Position numbers and translations under genes: made by a program. From Halictus rubicundus (taxonomy: Eukaryota; Arthropoda; Insecta; Hymenoptera; Halictidae), in assembly GCF_050948215.1 (NCBI RefSeq), contig NW_027488638.1, positions 682,001 through 746,000 on the forward strand: a stretch of 64,000 nucleotides of DNA, given 5' to 3'. The stretch's first letter is position 1; each line of letters opens with the position of its first letter. The notes below the pieces were generated by a model. It saw only the letters and a program-made list of their open reading frames with translations. It searched no databases and was not told where the DNA came from. Below, piece after piece: positions 24,700 through 37,199 of this stretch.

Positions 24700-24910
24700 T
24701 AGACGGTTGGATAGGATACAGGAAAGGATAGGATTGATGATAGATGATAGGATAGGAGAGAGGATAGGATAGGGGATTTGATAGGATAGACGATAGGATA
24801 GGAAAGAGGATAGGATAGACGATAGGATAGGATAGAGGATAGGATAGGATAGAGGATAGGATAGAGAATAGGTTAGGATTGAGGATAGGATAGAGGATAG
24901 CATAGGATAG
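24700..24910. repeat. Unoccupied relative of the copia target unit
   Basis: From AGACGGTTGG (24701) through GATACAGGAAAGG and GATTGATGATAG to GAGAATAGGTTAGGATTG, this matches the sequence flanking both copia elements on the left and right, without the element. Similar unoccupied units start at 27059, 36017, 38131 and 40855. They show the pre-insertion arrangement, apart from 17-bp unit length differences. Confidence 0.75.
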
Positions 24911-27900
24911 AGGACAGGATAGGATAGAGGATAGGATAGGATAGAGGATTGGATAGGATACAGGAAAGGATAGGATTGAGGATAGATGATAGGATAGGAT
25001 AGAAGATAGGATAGGATAGAGGATAAGATAGGATAGTGGATAGGATAGGGGATTTGATTGGATAGATGATAGGGTAGGATAGAAGATAGGATAGGATAGG
25101 ATAGAGGATAGGATACTATAGAGGATAGGATAGGATAGAGGCTAGGATAGACGATAGGATAGAATAGAGGATAGGATAGGATAGAGGATAGGATAGGGGA
25201 TTTGATAGGGTACAGGATAGGATAGAGGACAGGATAGGATAGAGGATAGGATAGAGGATAGGATAGGATAGAGGATAGGATAGGATAGAGGATAGGATAG
25301 GATAGAGGATAGGATAGACGATAGGATAGGATAGAGGATAGGATAGGATAGAGGATAGGATAGACGATAGGATAGAATAGAGGATAGGATAGGATAGAGG
25401 ATATTATAGGATAGAGGATATGATAGGATAGAGGATAGGATAGGATAGAAGATAGGATAGGATAGAGGATAGGATAGGATAGGATAGAGGATAGGATAGG
25501 ATAGAGGATAGGATAGGATAGAGGATAGGATAGACGATAGGATAGAATAGAGGATAGGATAGGATAGAGGATAGGATAGAGGATAGGATAGAGGAAAGGA
25601 TAGGATAGAGAATAGGATAGGATAGAGGATAGGATATGATAGGGGATAGGATAGGATAGAGCATAGGATAGGATAGAGGATAGGATAGACGATAGGATAG
25701 GATAGAGGATAGGATAGGATAGAGGATAGGATAGGATAGAGGATAGGATAGGGGATTTGATAGGATAGGGGATTTGATAGGATAGACGATAGGATAGGAT
25801 AGAGGATAGGATAGGATAGGATAGAGGATAGGATACTATAGAGGATAGGATAGGATAGAGGCTAGGATAGACGATAGGATAGAATAGAGGATAGGATAGG
25901 ATAGAGGATAGGATAGGGGATTTGATAGGATACAGGATAGGATAGAGGATAGGATAGGATAGAGGATAGGATAGGATAGAGAATAGGATAGGATAGAGGA
26001 TAGGATAGACGATAGGATAGGATAGAGGATAGGATAGGATAGAGGATAGGATAGACGATAGGATAGAATAGAGGATAGGATAGGATAGAGGATATTATAG
26101 GATAGAGGATATGATAGGATAGAGGATAGGATAGGATAGAAGATAGGATAGGATAGAGGATAGGATAGGATAGGATAGAGGATAGGATAGGATAGAGGAT
26201 AGGATAGGATAGAGGATAGGATAGGACAGAGGATAGGATAGGGGATTTGATAGGATAGAGGATAGGATAGGATAGAAGATGGGATAGGATAGAGGATAGG
26301 ATAGGATAGAGGATAGGATGGAATAGAGGATAGGATAGGATAGAGGATAGGATAGACGACAGGATAGGATAGAGGATAGGATAGACGATAGGATAGGATA
26401 GAGGATAGGATAGGATAGAGGATAGGATAGAGGATAGATGATAGGATAGGATAGAGGATAGGATAGGGGATTTGATAGGATAGAGGATAGGATAGGAAAG
26501 AGGATAGGATAGACGATAGGATAGGGTAGAGGATAGGATAGGATAGAGGATAGGATAGGGGATTTGATAGGATAGAGGATAGGATAGGACAGAAGATAGG
26601 ATAGGATAGAGGATATGATAGGATAGAGGATAGGATAGGATAGAAGATAGGATAGGATAGAGGATAGGATAGAGGATAGGATAGAGGATAGGATAGGATA
26701 GAGGATAGGATAGACGATAGGATAGAATAGAGGATAGGATAGGATAGAGGATATTATAGGATAGAGGATATGATAGGATAGAGGATAGGATAGGATAGAA
26801 GATAGGATAGGATAGAGGATAGGATAGGATAGGATAGATGATAGGATAGGATAGAGGATTGGATAGGATACAGGATAGGATACAGGATAGGATAGGATAG
26901 AGGATAGATGATAGGATATGATAGAGGATAGGATAGGATAGAGAATAGGATAGACGATAGGATAGGATAGGGGATAGGATAGGATAGAGGATAGGATAGG
27001 ATAGAGGATAGGATAGGATAGAGGATAGGATAGGATAGGATAGAGGATAGGATAGGATAGACGGTTGGATAGGATACAGGAAAGGATAGGATTGATGATA
27101 GATGATAGGATAGGATAGAGGATAGGATAGGGGATTTGATAGGATAGACGATAGGATAGGAAAGAGGATAGGATAGACGATAGGATAGGATAGAGGATAG
27201 GATAGGATAGAGGATAGGATAGAGAATAGGTTAGGATTGAGGATAGGATAGAGGATAGCATAGGATAGAGGACAGGATAGGATAGAGGATAGGATAGGAT
27301 AGAGGATTGGATAGGATACAGGAAAGGATAGGATTGAGGATAGATGATAGGATAGGATAGAAGATAGGATAGGATGGAGGATAAGATAGGATAGAGGATA
27401 GGATAGGGGATTTGATTGGATAGATGATAGGGTAGGATAGAAGATAGGATAGGATAGGATAGAGGATAGGATACTATAGAGGATAGGATAGGATAGAGGC
27501 TAGGAGAGGATAGACGATAGGATAGGATAGAGGATAGAATAGGATAGAGGATAGGATAGGATAGAGGATAGGATAGACGATAGGATAGGATAGAGGATAG
27601 GATAGGATAGAGGATAGGATAGACGATAGGATAGGATAGAGGATAGGATAGGATAGATGCTAGGATAGGATAGAGGATAGGATAGGATAGAGGATAGGAT
27701 AGGATAGTAGATATTATAGGATAGAGGATAGGATAGGATAGAGGATAGGATAGGATAGAGGATTGGATAGGATAGAGGATAGATGATAGGATAGGATAGA
27801 GCATTGAATAGGATACAGGATAGGATAGGATAGAGGATAGGATAGACGATAGGATAGGATAGAGGACAGGATAGGATAGAGGATAGGATAGGATAGAGGA

Positions 27901-27982
27901 TTGGATAGGATACAGGAAAGGATAGGATTGAGGATAGGATAGAGGATAGGATAGGATAGAGGATAGGATACGATAGAGGATA

Positions 27983-29800
27983 CGATATCTTAGGCGATAG
28001 AATAGGATAGAGGATAGGATAGGGGATTGGATAGGATAGAGAACAGGATACGATAGGGGATAGGATAGGATAGAGGATAGGATAGGATAGAGGATAGGAT
28101 AGAGGATAGGATAGGATAGAGGATAGGATAGGATAGAGGATAGGGTAGACGACAGGATAGGATAGAGGATAGGATAGACGATAGGATAGGATAGAGGATA
28201 GGATAGGATAGAGGATAGGATAGACGATAGGATAGGATAGAGGATAGGATAGGATAGAGGATAGGATAGGATAGAGGATAGGATAGGATAGAGGATAGGG
28301 TAGACGACTGGATAGGTTAGAGGATAGGATAGACGATAGGATAGGATAGAGGATAGGATAGACGACAGGATAGGATAGAGGATAGGATAGAGGATAGGAT
28401 AGGATAGAGGATAGGATAGGATAGAGGATAGGATAGGATAGAGGATAGGATAGGATAGAGGATAGGATAGGATAGAGGATAGGATAGGATAGAGGATAGG
28501 ATAGAGGATAGGATAGAGAATAGGTTAGGATAGAGGATAGGATAGGATAGAGGATAGGATAGGATAGAGGATAGGATAGGATAGAGGATAGGATAGGATA
28601 GAGGATACGATATCTTAGGCGATAGGATAGGATAGAGGATAGGATAGGGGATTGGATAGGATAGAGAACAGGATATGATAGGGGATAGGATAGGATAGAG
28701 GATAGGATAGGATAGAGGATAGGATAGGGGATTTGATAGGATAGAGGATAGGATTGGATAGAAGATAGGATAGGATAGAAGATAGGATAGGATAGAGGAT
28801 AGGATAGGATAGAGGATAGGATAGGATAGAGGATAGAGGATATGATAGAGGATAGGATAGGATAGAGGATAGGATGGGGTAGAGCATTGGATAGGGGATA
28901 GGATAGGATAGAGGATATTATAGGATAGAGGATATGATAGGATAGAGGATAGGCTAGGATAGAGGATTGGATAGGATAGAGGATAGATGATAGGATAGGA
29001 TAGAGGATTGGATAGGATACAGGATAGAATAGGATAGAGGATAGGATAGGGGATTTGATAGGATAGAGGATAGGATAGGATAGAAGATAGGGTAGGATAG
29101 AGGATAGGATAGGATAGAAGATAGGATAGGATAGAGGATAGGATAGACGATAGGATAGGATAGAGGATAGGATAGGATAGAGGATAGGATAGGATAGAGG
29201 ATAGGATAGGATACAGGATACGATATCTTAGGCGATAGGATAGGATAGAGGATAGGATAGGGGATTGGATAGGATAGAGAACAGGATACGATAGGGGATA
29301 GGATAGGATAGAGGATAGGATAGGATAGAGGATAGGATAGGGGATTTGATAGGATAGAGGATAGGATAGGATAGATGATAGGATAGGACAGAGGATAGGA
29401 TAGGGGATTTGATAGGATAGAGGATAGGATAGGATAGAAAATGGGATAGGATAGAGGATAGGATAGGATAGAGGATAGGATGGGATAGAGGATAGGATAG
29501 GATAGAGGATAGGATAGACGACAGGATAGGATAGAGGATAGGATAGACGATAGGATAGGATAGAGGACAGGATAGGGGATTTGATAGGATAGAGGATATT
29601 ATAGGATAGAGGATAGGATAGAGGATAGGATAGGATAGAGGACAGGATAGGATAGAGGATAGGATTGGATAGAGGATTGGATAGGATACAGGAAAGGATA
29701 GGATTGAGGATAGATGATAGGATATGATAGAGGATAGGATAGGATAGAGGATAGGATAGGAAAGAGGATAGGATAGGATAGAGGATAGGATAGGATAGAG
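27983..29800. repeat. Higher-order unit of about 600 bp marked by CGATATCTTAGGCG
   Basis: The rare word CGATATCT followed by TAGGCG occurs at 27983, 28608 and 29221 (spacings 625 and 613 bp). Each is followed by GGGGATTGG and GATAGAGAACAGG modules. The set is repeated in the downstream duplicate at 41779, 42365 and 42978 (spacings 586 and 613 bp). Confidence 0.75.
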
Positions 29801-30764
29801 GATAGGATAGACGATAGGATAGGAAAGAGGATAGGATAGGATAGAGGATAGGATAGGATAGAGGATAGGATAGGATAGAGGATAGGATAGGATAGAGGAT
29901 AGGATAGACGATAGGATAGGATAGAGGATAGGATAGGATAGAGGATAGGATAGGGGATTTGATAGGATAGAGGGTAGAATAGGACAGAAGATAGGATAGG
30001 ATAGAGGATAGGATAGAGGATTGGATAGAGGATAGGTTAGGATAGAGGATATTATAGGATAGAGGATATGATAGGATAGAAGATAGGATAGGATAGAAGA
30101 TGGGATAGGATAGAGGATAGGATAGGATAGAGGATAGGATAGGATAGGATAGGATAGGATAGAGGATAGGATAGGATAGAGGATAGGATAGGACAGAGGA
30201 TAGGATAGGATAGAAGATAGGATAGGATAGAGGATAGGATAGGATAGAGGATAGGATGGACGACAGGATAGGATAGAGGAGAGGATAGGATAGAGGATAG
30301 GATAGGATAGAGGATAGGATAGGATAGAGGATAGGATAGAGGATAGGATAGAGAATAGGTTAGGATAGAGGATAGGATAGGATAGAGGATAGAGGATAGG
30401 ATAGGATAGAGGATAGGATAGGATAGAGGATAGGATAGGATAGAGGATAGGATAGGATAGAGGATAGGATAGGATAGAGGATAGGATAGGATAGAGGATA
30501 GGATAGACGATAGGATAGGATAGGGGATAGGATAGGATAGAGGATAGGATAGGATAGAGGATAGGATAGGATAGAGGATAGGATAGAGGATAGGATAGGA
30601 TAGGATAGAGGATAGGATAGGATAGACGATTGGATAGGATACAGGAAAGGATAGGATTGATGATAGATGATAGGATAGGATAGAGGATAGGATAGGGTAT
30701 TTGATAGGATAGAGGATAGGATAGGAAAGAGGATAGGATAGACGATAGGATAGGATAGAGGATA

Positions 30765-30769
30765 GGATA
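30765..30769. repeat. Target-site duplication, left, copy 2 (GGATA)
   Basis: GGATA precedes the left LTR of copy 2 and equals 35403-35407. The flanking satellite is the same as at copy 1, so this duplication was inherited from the original insertion rather than made anew. Confidence 0.7.
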
Positions 30770-30978
30770 TATTAACTTTACACTCGTGATAATTGATGAA
30801 CACAGGTTTATTAAATAAAATAAGTGGAAAGAAAAGAATACACGTGGTTTACACGCTACAACGTTTCACTGCTAAGCAAGCGCTGCAGGTCGGCGTCGCT
30901 CGGTTGAGGTTTTGCCGGTTACAACAGATGGCGCTATGTATAATCAGAAAGCGCGATATTCAAAACGGACCCTCAATA
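30770..30978 (-). repeat. 3' LTR of copia copy 2
   Basis: The 209-bp LTR is identical to 18023-18231 except C at 30970. It differs from its own 5' LTR at four positions (30804, 30878, 30903, 30970). The first three are shared with copy 1, so they predate the duplication. Confidence 0.95.
30807..30812 (-). terminator. Polyadenylation signal AATAAA in 3' LTR, copy 2
   Basis: The hexamer and its position in the LTR are the same as in copy 1 (37 nt from the LTR end). The matching site in the 5' LTR is 35231-35236. Confidence 0.55.
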
Positions 30979-30986
30979 CTCCCACT
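30979..30986 (-). other. Polypurine tract of copia copy 2
   Basis: AGTGGGAG on the coding strand directly abuts the 3' LTR, as in copy 1. Confidence 0.75.
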
Positions 30987-31148
30987 AATTGAGTGCTTTC
31001 TAACATGTTTACAATATAACAGTTTTACAGTATTACAATATTTTTCTCTTTTAAATACATCAACGAACCAAACAAAAAAAAAACATATACTTATTTATCT
31101 TTTGGTAATTCTAGCAAATCACATAAACAGTAAGTTCACAATAAAACT
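30987..31148 (-). other. Short 3' non-coding region of copia copy 2
   Basis: These 162 A/T-rich bases match 18240-18401, including the A homopolymer of the same length. No coding or structural feature is recognised. Confidence 0.6.
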
Positions 31149-32321
31149 TTACATCTTTCTTACACCTAGTTTGGCTCGTAATATTTCAAATTGGTTACAA
31201 GGAATCGCTTTAGTTAAGATATCCGCGATTTGATCCTTGCTTGTTACATAAGAAACACCTATATCGCCACTAACATATTTTTCACGAATATAATGGTAAC
31301 GTACATCTATATGTTTTGTTCTCTTATGAAATTCCGCATTGTGTACCAATTTTATTGCACTCTTATTATCCATAAAAATCGGTGTCGGTTTAATAATGGA
31401 TTCTTGTAAGTCGCGTAACAACTGACGTATCCACATGGCTTCTTTAACCGCACATGATGCTGCAATGTATTCTGCCTCTGTAGTTGACAGGGAAACTGTT
31501 GACTGGCGTTGACTGTTCCATGTTACTGATCCACCGCTCATCTTGAAAACATAACCAGTCACTGATTTCCTTGTATCCACATCATTTGCGAAATCCGAAT
31601 GAGAGTATCCTTGTATTATTTCTGACCCCTGATCCCTTGTGTAGAGAATTCCATAATCTATTGTATTCTTGAGGTACCTGATGATTCTTTTGACAGCATT
31701 CCAGTGAGAGTCTCCATGTTTATCCAAAAAACGGCTTGCAACTCCCACTGTATATGCAATGTCTGGCCTCGTGACTATAGCAGCAAATATCAAGCTGCCT
31801 ACAACTTCTCTGTACGGTACTTCCCGTTTCGTGTTTACTTCCTCTATTGTTTTTAGTTGTACATTATTATCAGCAGGTGTGTTAACTCCATTGGCATCTT
31901 CCATATTGAATTTCTTAATAATCTTGTTGATATAATTTCTCTGATGAATTAATATCGTTCCTTCCTTTTCATCATGTAGAATCTCCATGCCAACGAAACA
32001 TCGTACCTGATCACATGTCGTGATTTCAAAGTTCGCCTTCAATTGAGAGATAATTAATTGAAGTTCGGCTTCGTTGTCGCTCATTAGCAGGCCATCATCT
32101 ACATATAATGCAAGAAATATTTTGGAATTATTAGTAGTTTTCTGATAAACACATTTGTCTGCGTTACTCTGAGTGAAACCTATTGTTTTCAGAAATTGAT
32201 CGAATTGTTCGTTCCACTGACGAGAAGCCTGCTTCAGGCCGTACAATGCCTTTTTTAACCTACATACCATACCGGGTGTAACTTCAGTTCCTTCCGGCGG
32301 AAACATGTACACTTCTTCTCG
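31149..32321 (-). pseudogene. copia pol, 3' part, copy 2, with altered RNase H site
   Basis: The domain content is that of 18402-19574: the rest of reverse transcriptase with YVDD, then RNase H. It lies in frame after the shared premature stop. The one amino-acid difference from copy 1 is at residue 238 (counted from the GTG at 32312), where the Asp of YSDSD is His because of G at 31601. By alignment with other copia-type RNases H this is the expected first catalytic acidic residue, so RNase H activity should be lost even if the stop were read through. The other candidate acidic residues (E279, D315, D364) are unchanged. Confidence 0.9.
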
Positions 32322-35072
32322 TTAATGACCATTAAGAAACGCAGTTTTCACATCAAATTGCTTTATTTTAAGCTTTCTTTGTATTGCTGTAGCTAGTAAA
32401 ATTCTTATTGAGTCATACCTTACAGTCGGTGAGAAAGTCTCAGTGTAATCAATACCTTTCTCTTGTGCGTATCCTCTCGCACATAATCTTGCTTTAAATC
32501 TAGGAGAATTCCCTTCTTCACTCGATTTTATACTAAAGACCCATCTGGAATCGATTGCGTTTTTGTCCTTTGGCATAGGCACTTCCTCCCACGTTTCATT
32601 TTTAACAAGTGCGTTGATCTCTTCTGAAATCGCTTCATTCCACTTGTTTTTGTCATCGCTTTGCATCGCTTGTTCAAACGTTTGAGGTATGTAAACTTCT
32701 GCCAAATTTGCTTCGTACCGCATTGGTGGTCTTCTTGATTCCTTTGGTCGCAACGAGTATCCTTTATCATTATTATCAGCTACAATACGATCATTGCTTA
32801 CATTACTATTTGTATTATTGTCTGTCTGCTCACTTTCACGACTTTTATCATTTAAATTTTCGTGCGATACCCCATTCAATGTGTCTCTATCTGTTTCAAT
32901 AAATATTTTTGCAATATTTTTTCTGCAGTCTGAACTAGTGTTATCTTCATTGAATGAAACATCACGCGAAACATTAACCTTTTTCGTTACAGGATCAAAT
33001 ATACGATAATTTGTCGAATTTCCTTCATATCCTACAAAAATACGCTTCTTACTTTTACTCTCTAGCTTGTTTCGCAATGCTTTTGGAACATGCATGAATG
33101 CCTCACACCCAAAGATTTTAATATGTCCTAATTCGGGAGGTTTTCCCGTCCATATCTCAAACGGTGTCGAGTTCGGCGCTTGTGATGTCGGTGTTCTGTT
33201 CAAAATATATACTGCCGTATTTACGGCCTCGGCCCACAAATATAACGGCGCATCTTTCGCGTACAACATAGACCGGGCGCTCTCTACAATTGTTCGCATG
33301 TCTCGCTCCGCTCGTGCGTTTTGTTCGGGTGTATAAGGGGCAGTAGTTTGTAATTCAATACCAGATTTTGAAAGATAACTCTTAAACCTCTCATTACAGT
33401 ATTCTCTACCATTATCTACATGTAAAATCTTCACCGAATTACCGAATTTATTTTTCGACAAGTTACAGAATTGTTCAAAACAATTTAACGTGTCATCTTT
33501 ATGTTTAATAAAGAAAACCACCCTATAGCCCGATAAATCATCCTTAAACAATACAAAGTATCTAGCACCTTGAACAGAAGGAACGGACATTGGTCCACAA
33601 AGATCACTATGTATGTGTTCTCCTAGTCTCGCTTTTATATGACTTGACGGAGCAAATGATAACTTATGTTGCTTACCATACATACACGCTTCGCAAAAGA
33701 AACTGTCTACATCAGATAACTCTATACCTTGAATTAAATTCTTAGAAACCATTTCCTTAATATATTTTACATTAATGTGTCCTAGACGCTCATGCCATTT
33801 ACGTAGGCTATCTTTTATAACTACATTCGCCTCTTGTGACAAAACAGTTTTAAAATGCATCTGATACAGGTTACTCTCTACGCGTTCGGCTGTCGCTATT
33901 TTTACATTATTCTCATATAGGCTGGCATATTTACCTTCTTTAACTATTTTCATTCCTTTCTTTGTAACTACTCCTTCCGAAAAAAGGTTTTTGTCTAAAT
34001 TCGGTACATACAAGACGTCAGTAATTATTGAATCATACAACTCCTTATCTAACAGTTTTCTGATTTTAATATTGCCTTTTCCTTTCACAGGCAATTCTTG
34101 TCCGTTTCCTAAAATAACTGCTGAGTTGTTCTCAATTTTTTGAAAATCGCTAAAAAAATCCCGACGATAGGTCATGTGCGACGTTGCACCGCTATCCAGT
34201 ATCCACACTTCATTATCTAAATTTGGAATTAAATCATTATTATCTAGTACGCTAAAAGCAGAATAGTTACCTTGATGAGAATTTTGTTGTTCCCTACTAC
34301 TTTTACCTTTTCCGCGACACTCCTTAGCAAAATGACCTTTCTTTTGACATTTATAACAAATAATTTTTGATTTATCAAACTTAGTGTACGTACGCTGTTT
34401 GTTTTCTTCGCGGTTTGCTACCTTTTTTACATTCGACGACGCGACAAGGGCATTCTCAGAATCGTCCACCACAGTGAGACTCGTGTCTTCATCGATCAAA
34501 CGCGACATTAGATTTTTTATCGTTTGTTTTGTTTCATCCAATGATAACCACGCCTGACGAAAACTTCTAAACTTCGCGGGCAAACTACCGAGAATCTTTG
34601 TCATGATTGCCGTATCACTAATCGTTTCACCCGAATCTTTTATTTGTTGTGCCAAATTTTCAACTTTCGCGATATGTTGAGCGATCGAATCGTTTACATT
34701 CATTTTATACTGTGAGAATCTTTCATGCGCCAACATTTTGTTAATTTCGGTTTTTTGAACATAAATCGCATCTAACTTATCTAAGATTTCTTTGGACGAC
34801 ATGCAGTTCTCGATGAGCGTGATCTGGGAGAATTCCATCGCAGTTGTTAACAGGAACATGGCCGTTGCATCATTCTTCTCCCAAGTTTTAACCTCTGCTT
34901 TCTCAGCTACTGTCGACGTCACAGTCAATGCCGCCGGTTTTTCCTCTGTTCCCTTTGCAATTCCATGCAAACCCTTTGCTCGTAATGCACATAACAGTTG
35001 AAACTTCCACTGATGGTAATTGTTGCCATCGAATTTATTTATAGACGCTGTGTCGATTCTACTTTCCGCCAT
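32322..35072 (-). CDS. copia Gag-Pol, 5' part, copy 2 (916 aa)
   Basis: The translation looks identical to that of 19575-22325. It has the Gag domain, CCHC knuckle (C239, C242, H247, C252), protease DSG at 293-295, integrase HHCC (H427, H432, C460, C463) and D490/D553/E589, then the first part of reverse transcriptase up to D907, ending at the same TAA after residue 916. The start ATG at 35072 has the same AAAGATGG context. The absence of any amino-acid change across 916 codons supports a recent duplication of copy 1. Gag, protease and integrase could in principle be made; a complete polymerase could not. Confidence 0.95.
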   Translation of the reverse strand: MAESRIDTASINKFDGNNYHQWKFQLLCALRAKGLHGIAKGTEEKPAALTVTSTVAEKAEVKTWEKNDATAMFLLTTAMEFSQITLIENCMSSKEILDKLDAIYVQKTEINKMLAHERFSQYKMNVNDSIAQHIAKVENLAQQIKDSGETISDTAIMTKILGSLPAKFRSFRQAWLSLDETKQTIKNLMSRLIDEDTSLTVVDDSENALVASSNVKKVANREENKQRTYTKFDKSKIICYKCQKKGHFAKECRGKGKSSREQQNSHQGNYSAFSVLDNNDLIPNLDNEVWILDSGATSHMTYRRDFFSDFQKIENNSAVILGNGQELPVKGKGNIKIRKLLDKELYDSIITDVLYVPNLDKNLFSEGVVTKKGMKIVKEGKYASLYENNVKIATAERVESNLYQMHFKTVLSQEANVVIKDSLRKWHERLGHINVKYIKEMVSKNLIQGIELSDVDSFFCEACMYGKQHKLSFAPSSHIKARLGEHIHSDLCGPMSVPSVQGARYFVLFKDDLSGYRVVFFIKHKDDTLNCFEQFCNLSKNKFGNSVKILHVDNGREYCNERFKSYLSKSGIELQTTAPYTPEQNARAERDMRTIVESARSMLYAKDAPLYLWAEAVNTAVYILNRTPTSQAPNSTPFEIWTGKPPELGHIKIFGCEAFMHVPKALRNKLESKSKKRIFVGYEGNSTNYRIFDPVTKKVNVSRDVSFNEDNTSSDCRKNIAKIFIETDRDTLNGVSHENLNDKSRESEQTDNNTNSNVSNDRIVADNNDKGYSLRPKESRRPPMRYEANLAEVYIPQTFEQAMQSDDKNKWNEAISEEINALVKNETWEEVPMPKDKNAIDSRWVFSIKSSEEGNSPRFKARLCARGYAQEKGIDYTETFSPTVRYDSIRILLATAIQRKLKIKQFDVKTAFLNGH

Positions 35073-35179
35073 CTTTGTCAGGGAAAAACGTTCTTACGAC
35101 GCGAAAACTTTATGCGCTCGTAACGAGATTATAGCGGAGATTGTCTTCAATTATCTCACTAGTGCGCCTCAGAAACTAC
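35073..35179 (-). other. 5' leader of copia copy 2
   Basis: These 107 nt match the leader of copy 1 except G at 35082. Nothing further is recognised. Confidence 0.6.
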
Positions 35180-35193
35180 CTGGGCCCATAACC
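35180..35193 (-). other. Primer-binding site for half-tRNA initiator Met, copy 2
   Basis: CTGGGCCCATAACC on the + strand is identical to 22433-22446 and abuts the 5' LTR. Confidence 0.88.
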
Positions 35194-35402
35194 TATTAAC
35201 TTTACACTCGTGATAATTGATGAACACTGGTTTATTAAATAAAATAAGTGGAAAGAAAAGAATACACGTGGTTTACACGCTACAACGTTTCACTGCTAAG
35301 CCAGCGCTGCAGGTCGGCGTCGCTCGCTTGAGGTTTTGCCGGTTACAACAGATGGCGCTATGTATAATCAGAAAGCGCGATATTCAAAACGGAACCTCAA
35401 TA
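35194..35402 (-). repeat. 5' LTR of copia copy 2
   Basis: The 209-bp LTR looks identical to 22447-22655, including the three bases (T35228, C35302, C35327) that distinguish the 5' from the 3' LTR in copy 1. Confidence 0.95.
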
Positions 35403-35407
35403 GGATA
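35403..35407. repeat. Target-site duplication, right, copy 2 (GGATA)
   Basis: GGATA follows the LTR and is continued by GAGAATAGGTTAGGATTG, the same context as copy 1. Confidence 0.7.
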
Positions 35408-37199
35408 GAGAATAGGTTAGGATTGAGGATAGGATAGAGGATAGCATAGGCTAGAGGACAGGATAGGATAGAGTATAGGATAGACGACAGGATAGGATAG
35501 AGGATAGGATAGACGATAGGATAGTATAGAGGATAGGATAGGATAGAGGATAGGATAGAGGATAGATGATAGGATAGGATAGAGGATAGGATAGGGGATT
35601 TGATAGGATAGAGGATAGGATAGGAAAGAGGATAGGATAGACGATAGGATAGGGTAGAGGATAGGATAGACGATAGGATAGAATAGAGGATAGGATAGGA
35701 TAGAGGATATTATAGGATAGAGGATATGATAGGATAGAGGATAGGATAGGATAGAAGATAGGATAGGATAGAGGATAGGATAGGATAGGATAGATGATAG
35801 GATAGGATAGAGGATTGGATAGGATACAGGATAGGATACAGGATAGGATAGAGGATAGATGATAGATGATAGGATATGATAGAGGATAGGATAGGATAGA
35901 GGATAGGATAGACGATAGGATAGGATAGGGGATAGGATAGGATAGAGGATAGGATAGGATAGAGGATAGGATAGGATAGAGGATAGGATAGGATAGGATA
36001 GAGGATAGGATAGGATAGACGGTTGGATAGGATACAGGAAAGGATAGGATTGATGATAGATGATAGGATAGGATAGAGGATAGGATAGGGGATTTGATAG
36101 GATAGACGATAGGATAGGAAAGAGGATAGGATAGACGATAGGATAGGATAGAGGATAGGATAGGATAGAGGATAGGATAGAGAATAGGTTAGGATTGAGG
36201 ATAGGATAGAGGATAGCATAGGATAGAGGACAGGATAGGATAGAGGATAGGATAGGATAGAGGATTGGATAGGATACAGGAAAGGATAGGATTGAGGATA
36301 GATGATAGGATAGGATAGAAGATAGGATAGGATAGAGGATAAGATAGGATAGAGGATAGGATAGGGGATTTGATTGGATAGATGATAGGGTAGGATAGAA
36401 GATAGGATAGGATAGGATAGAGGATAGGATACTATAGAGGATAGGATAGGATAGAGGCTAGGATAGACGATAGGATAGAATAGAGGATAGGATAGGATAG
36501 AGGATAGGATAGGGGATTTGATAGGGTACAGGATAGGATAGAGGATAGGATAGGATAGAGGATAGGATAGGATAGAGGATAGGATAGGATAGAGGATAGG
36601 ATAGGATAGAGGATAGGATAGACGATAGGATAGGATAGAGGATAGGATAGGATAGAGGATAGGATAGACGATAGGATAGAATAGAGGATAGGATAGGATA
36701 GAGGATATTATAGGATAGAGGATATGATAGGATAGAGGATAGGATAGGATAGAAGATAGGATAGGATAGAGGATAGGATAGGATAGGATAGAGGATAGGA
36801 TAGGATAGAGGATAGGATAGACGATAGGATAGAATAGAGGATAGGATAGGATAGAGGATAGGATAGAGGATAGGATAGAGGAAAGGATAGGATAGAGAAT
36901 AGGATAGGATAGAGGATAGGATATGATAGGGGATAGGATAGGATAGAGCATAGGATAGGATAGAGGATAGGATAGACGATAGGATAGGATAGAGGATAGG
37001 ATAGGATAGAGGATAGGATAGGATAGAGGATAGGATAGGGGATTTGATAGGATAGGGGATTTGATAGGATAGACGATAGGATAGGATAGAGGATAGGATA
37101 GGATAGGATAGAGGATAGGATACTATAGAGGATAGGATAGGATAGAGGCTAGGATAGACGATAGGATAGAATAGAGGATAGGATAGGATAGAGGATAGG

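Larger units (their letters stand above)
22656..30769. repeat. GATAG-type satellite array, middle block
   Basis: The same 5/7-bp module satellite continues in the same orientation as the left block. It is richer in variant modules than the left block: GATTG, GATACAG, GAAAG, GATTGAT, GATAGAT and the word CGATATCTTAGGCG. No gene is visible. Minus-strand open frames of up to 569 codons are stop-free only because of composition. Confidence 0.97.
30770..35402 (-). mobile_element. Ty1/copia LTR retrotransposon, copy 2 (4633 bp)
   Basis: It has the same length and layout as the element at 18023-22655, at a constant offset of 12747 with no net length change. I found three substitutions between the copies: 18223/30970 (A to C, in the 3' LTR), 18854/31601 (C to G, amino-acid changing) and 22335/35082 (A to G, leader). 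It carries the same premature TAA (32322-32324) and the same three LTR-LTR differences, plus one more in its 3' LTR. Both flanks match those of copy 1. It is best read as a segmental-duplication copy, not a second transposition. Confidence 0.96.

Noticed and set aside
30770..35402. Two independent copia insertions at a preferred site
   Set aside because: Shared LTR-LTR differences, a shared stop and matching flanks over hundreds of bases are better explained by duplication.
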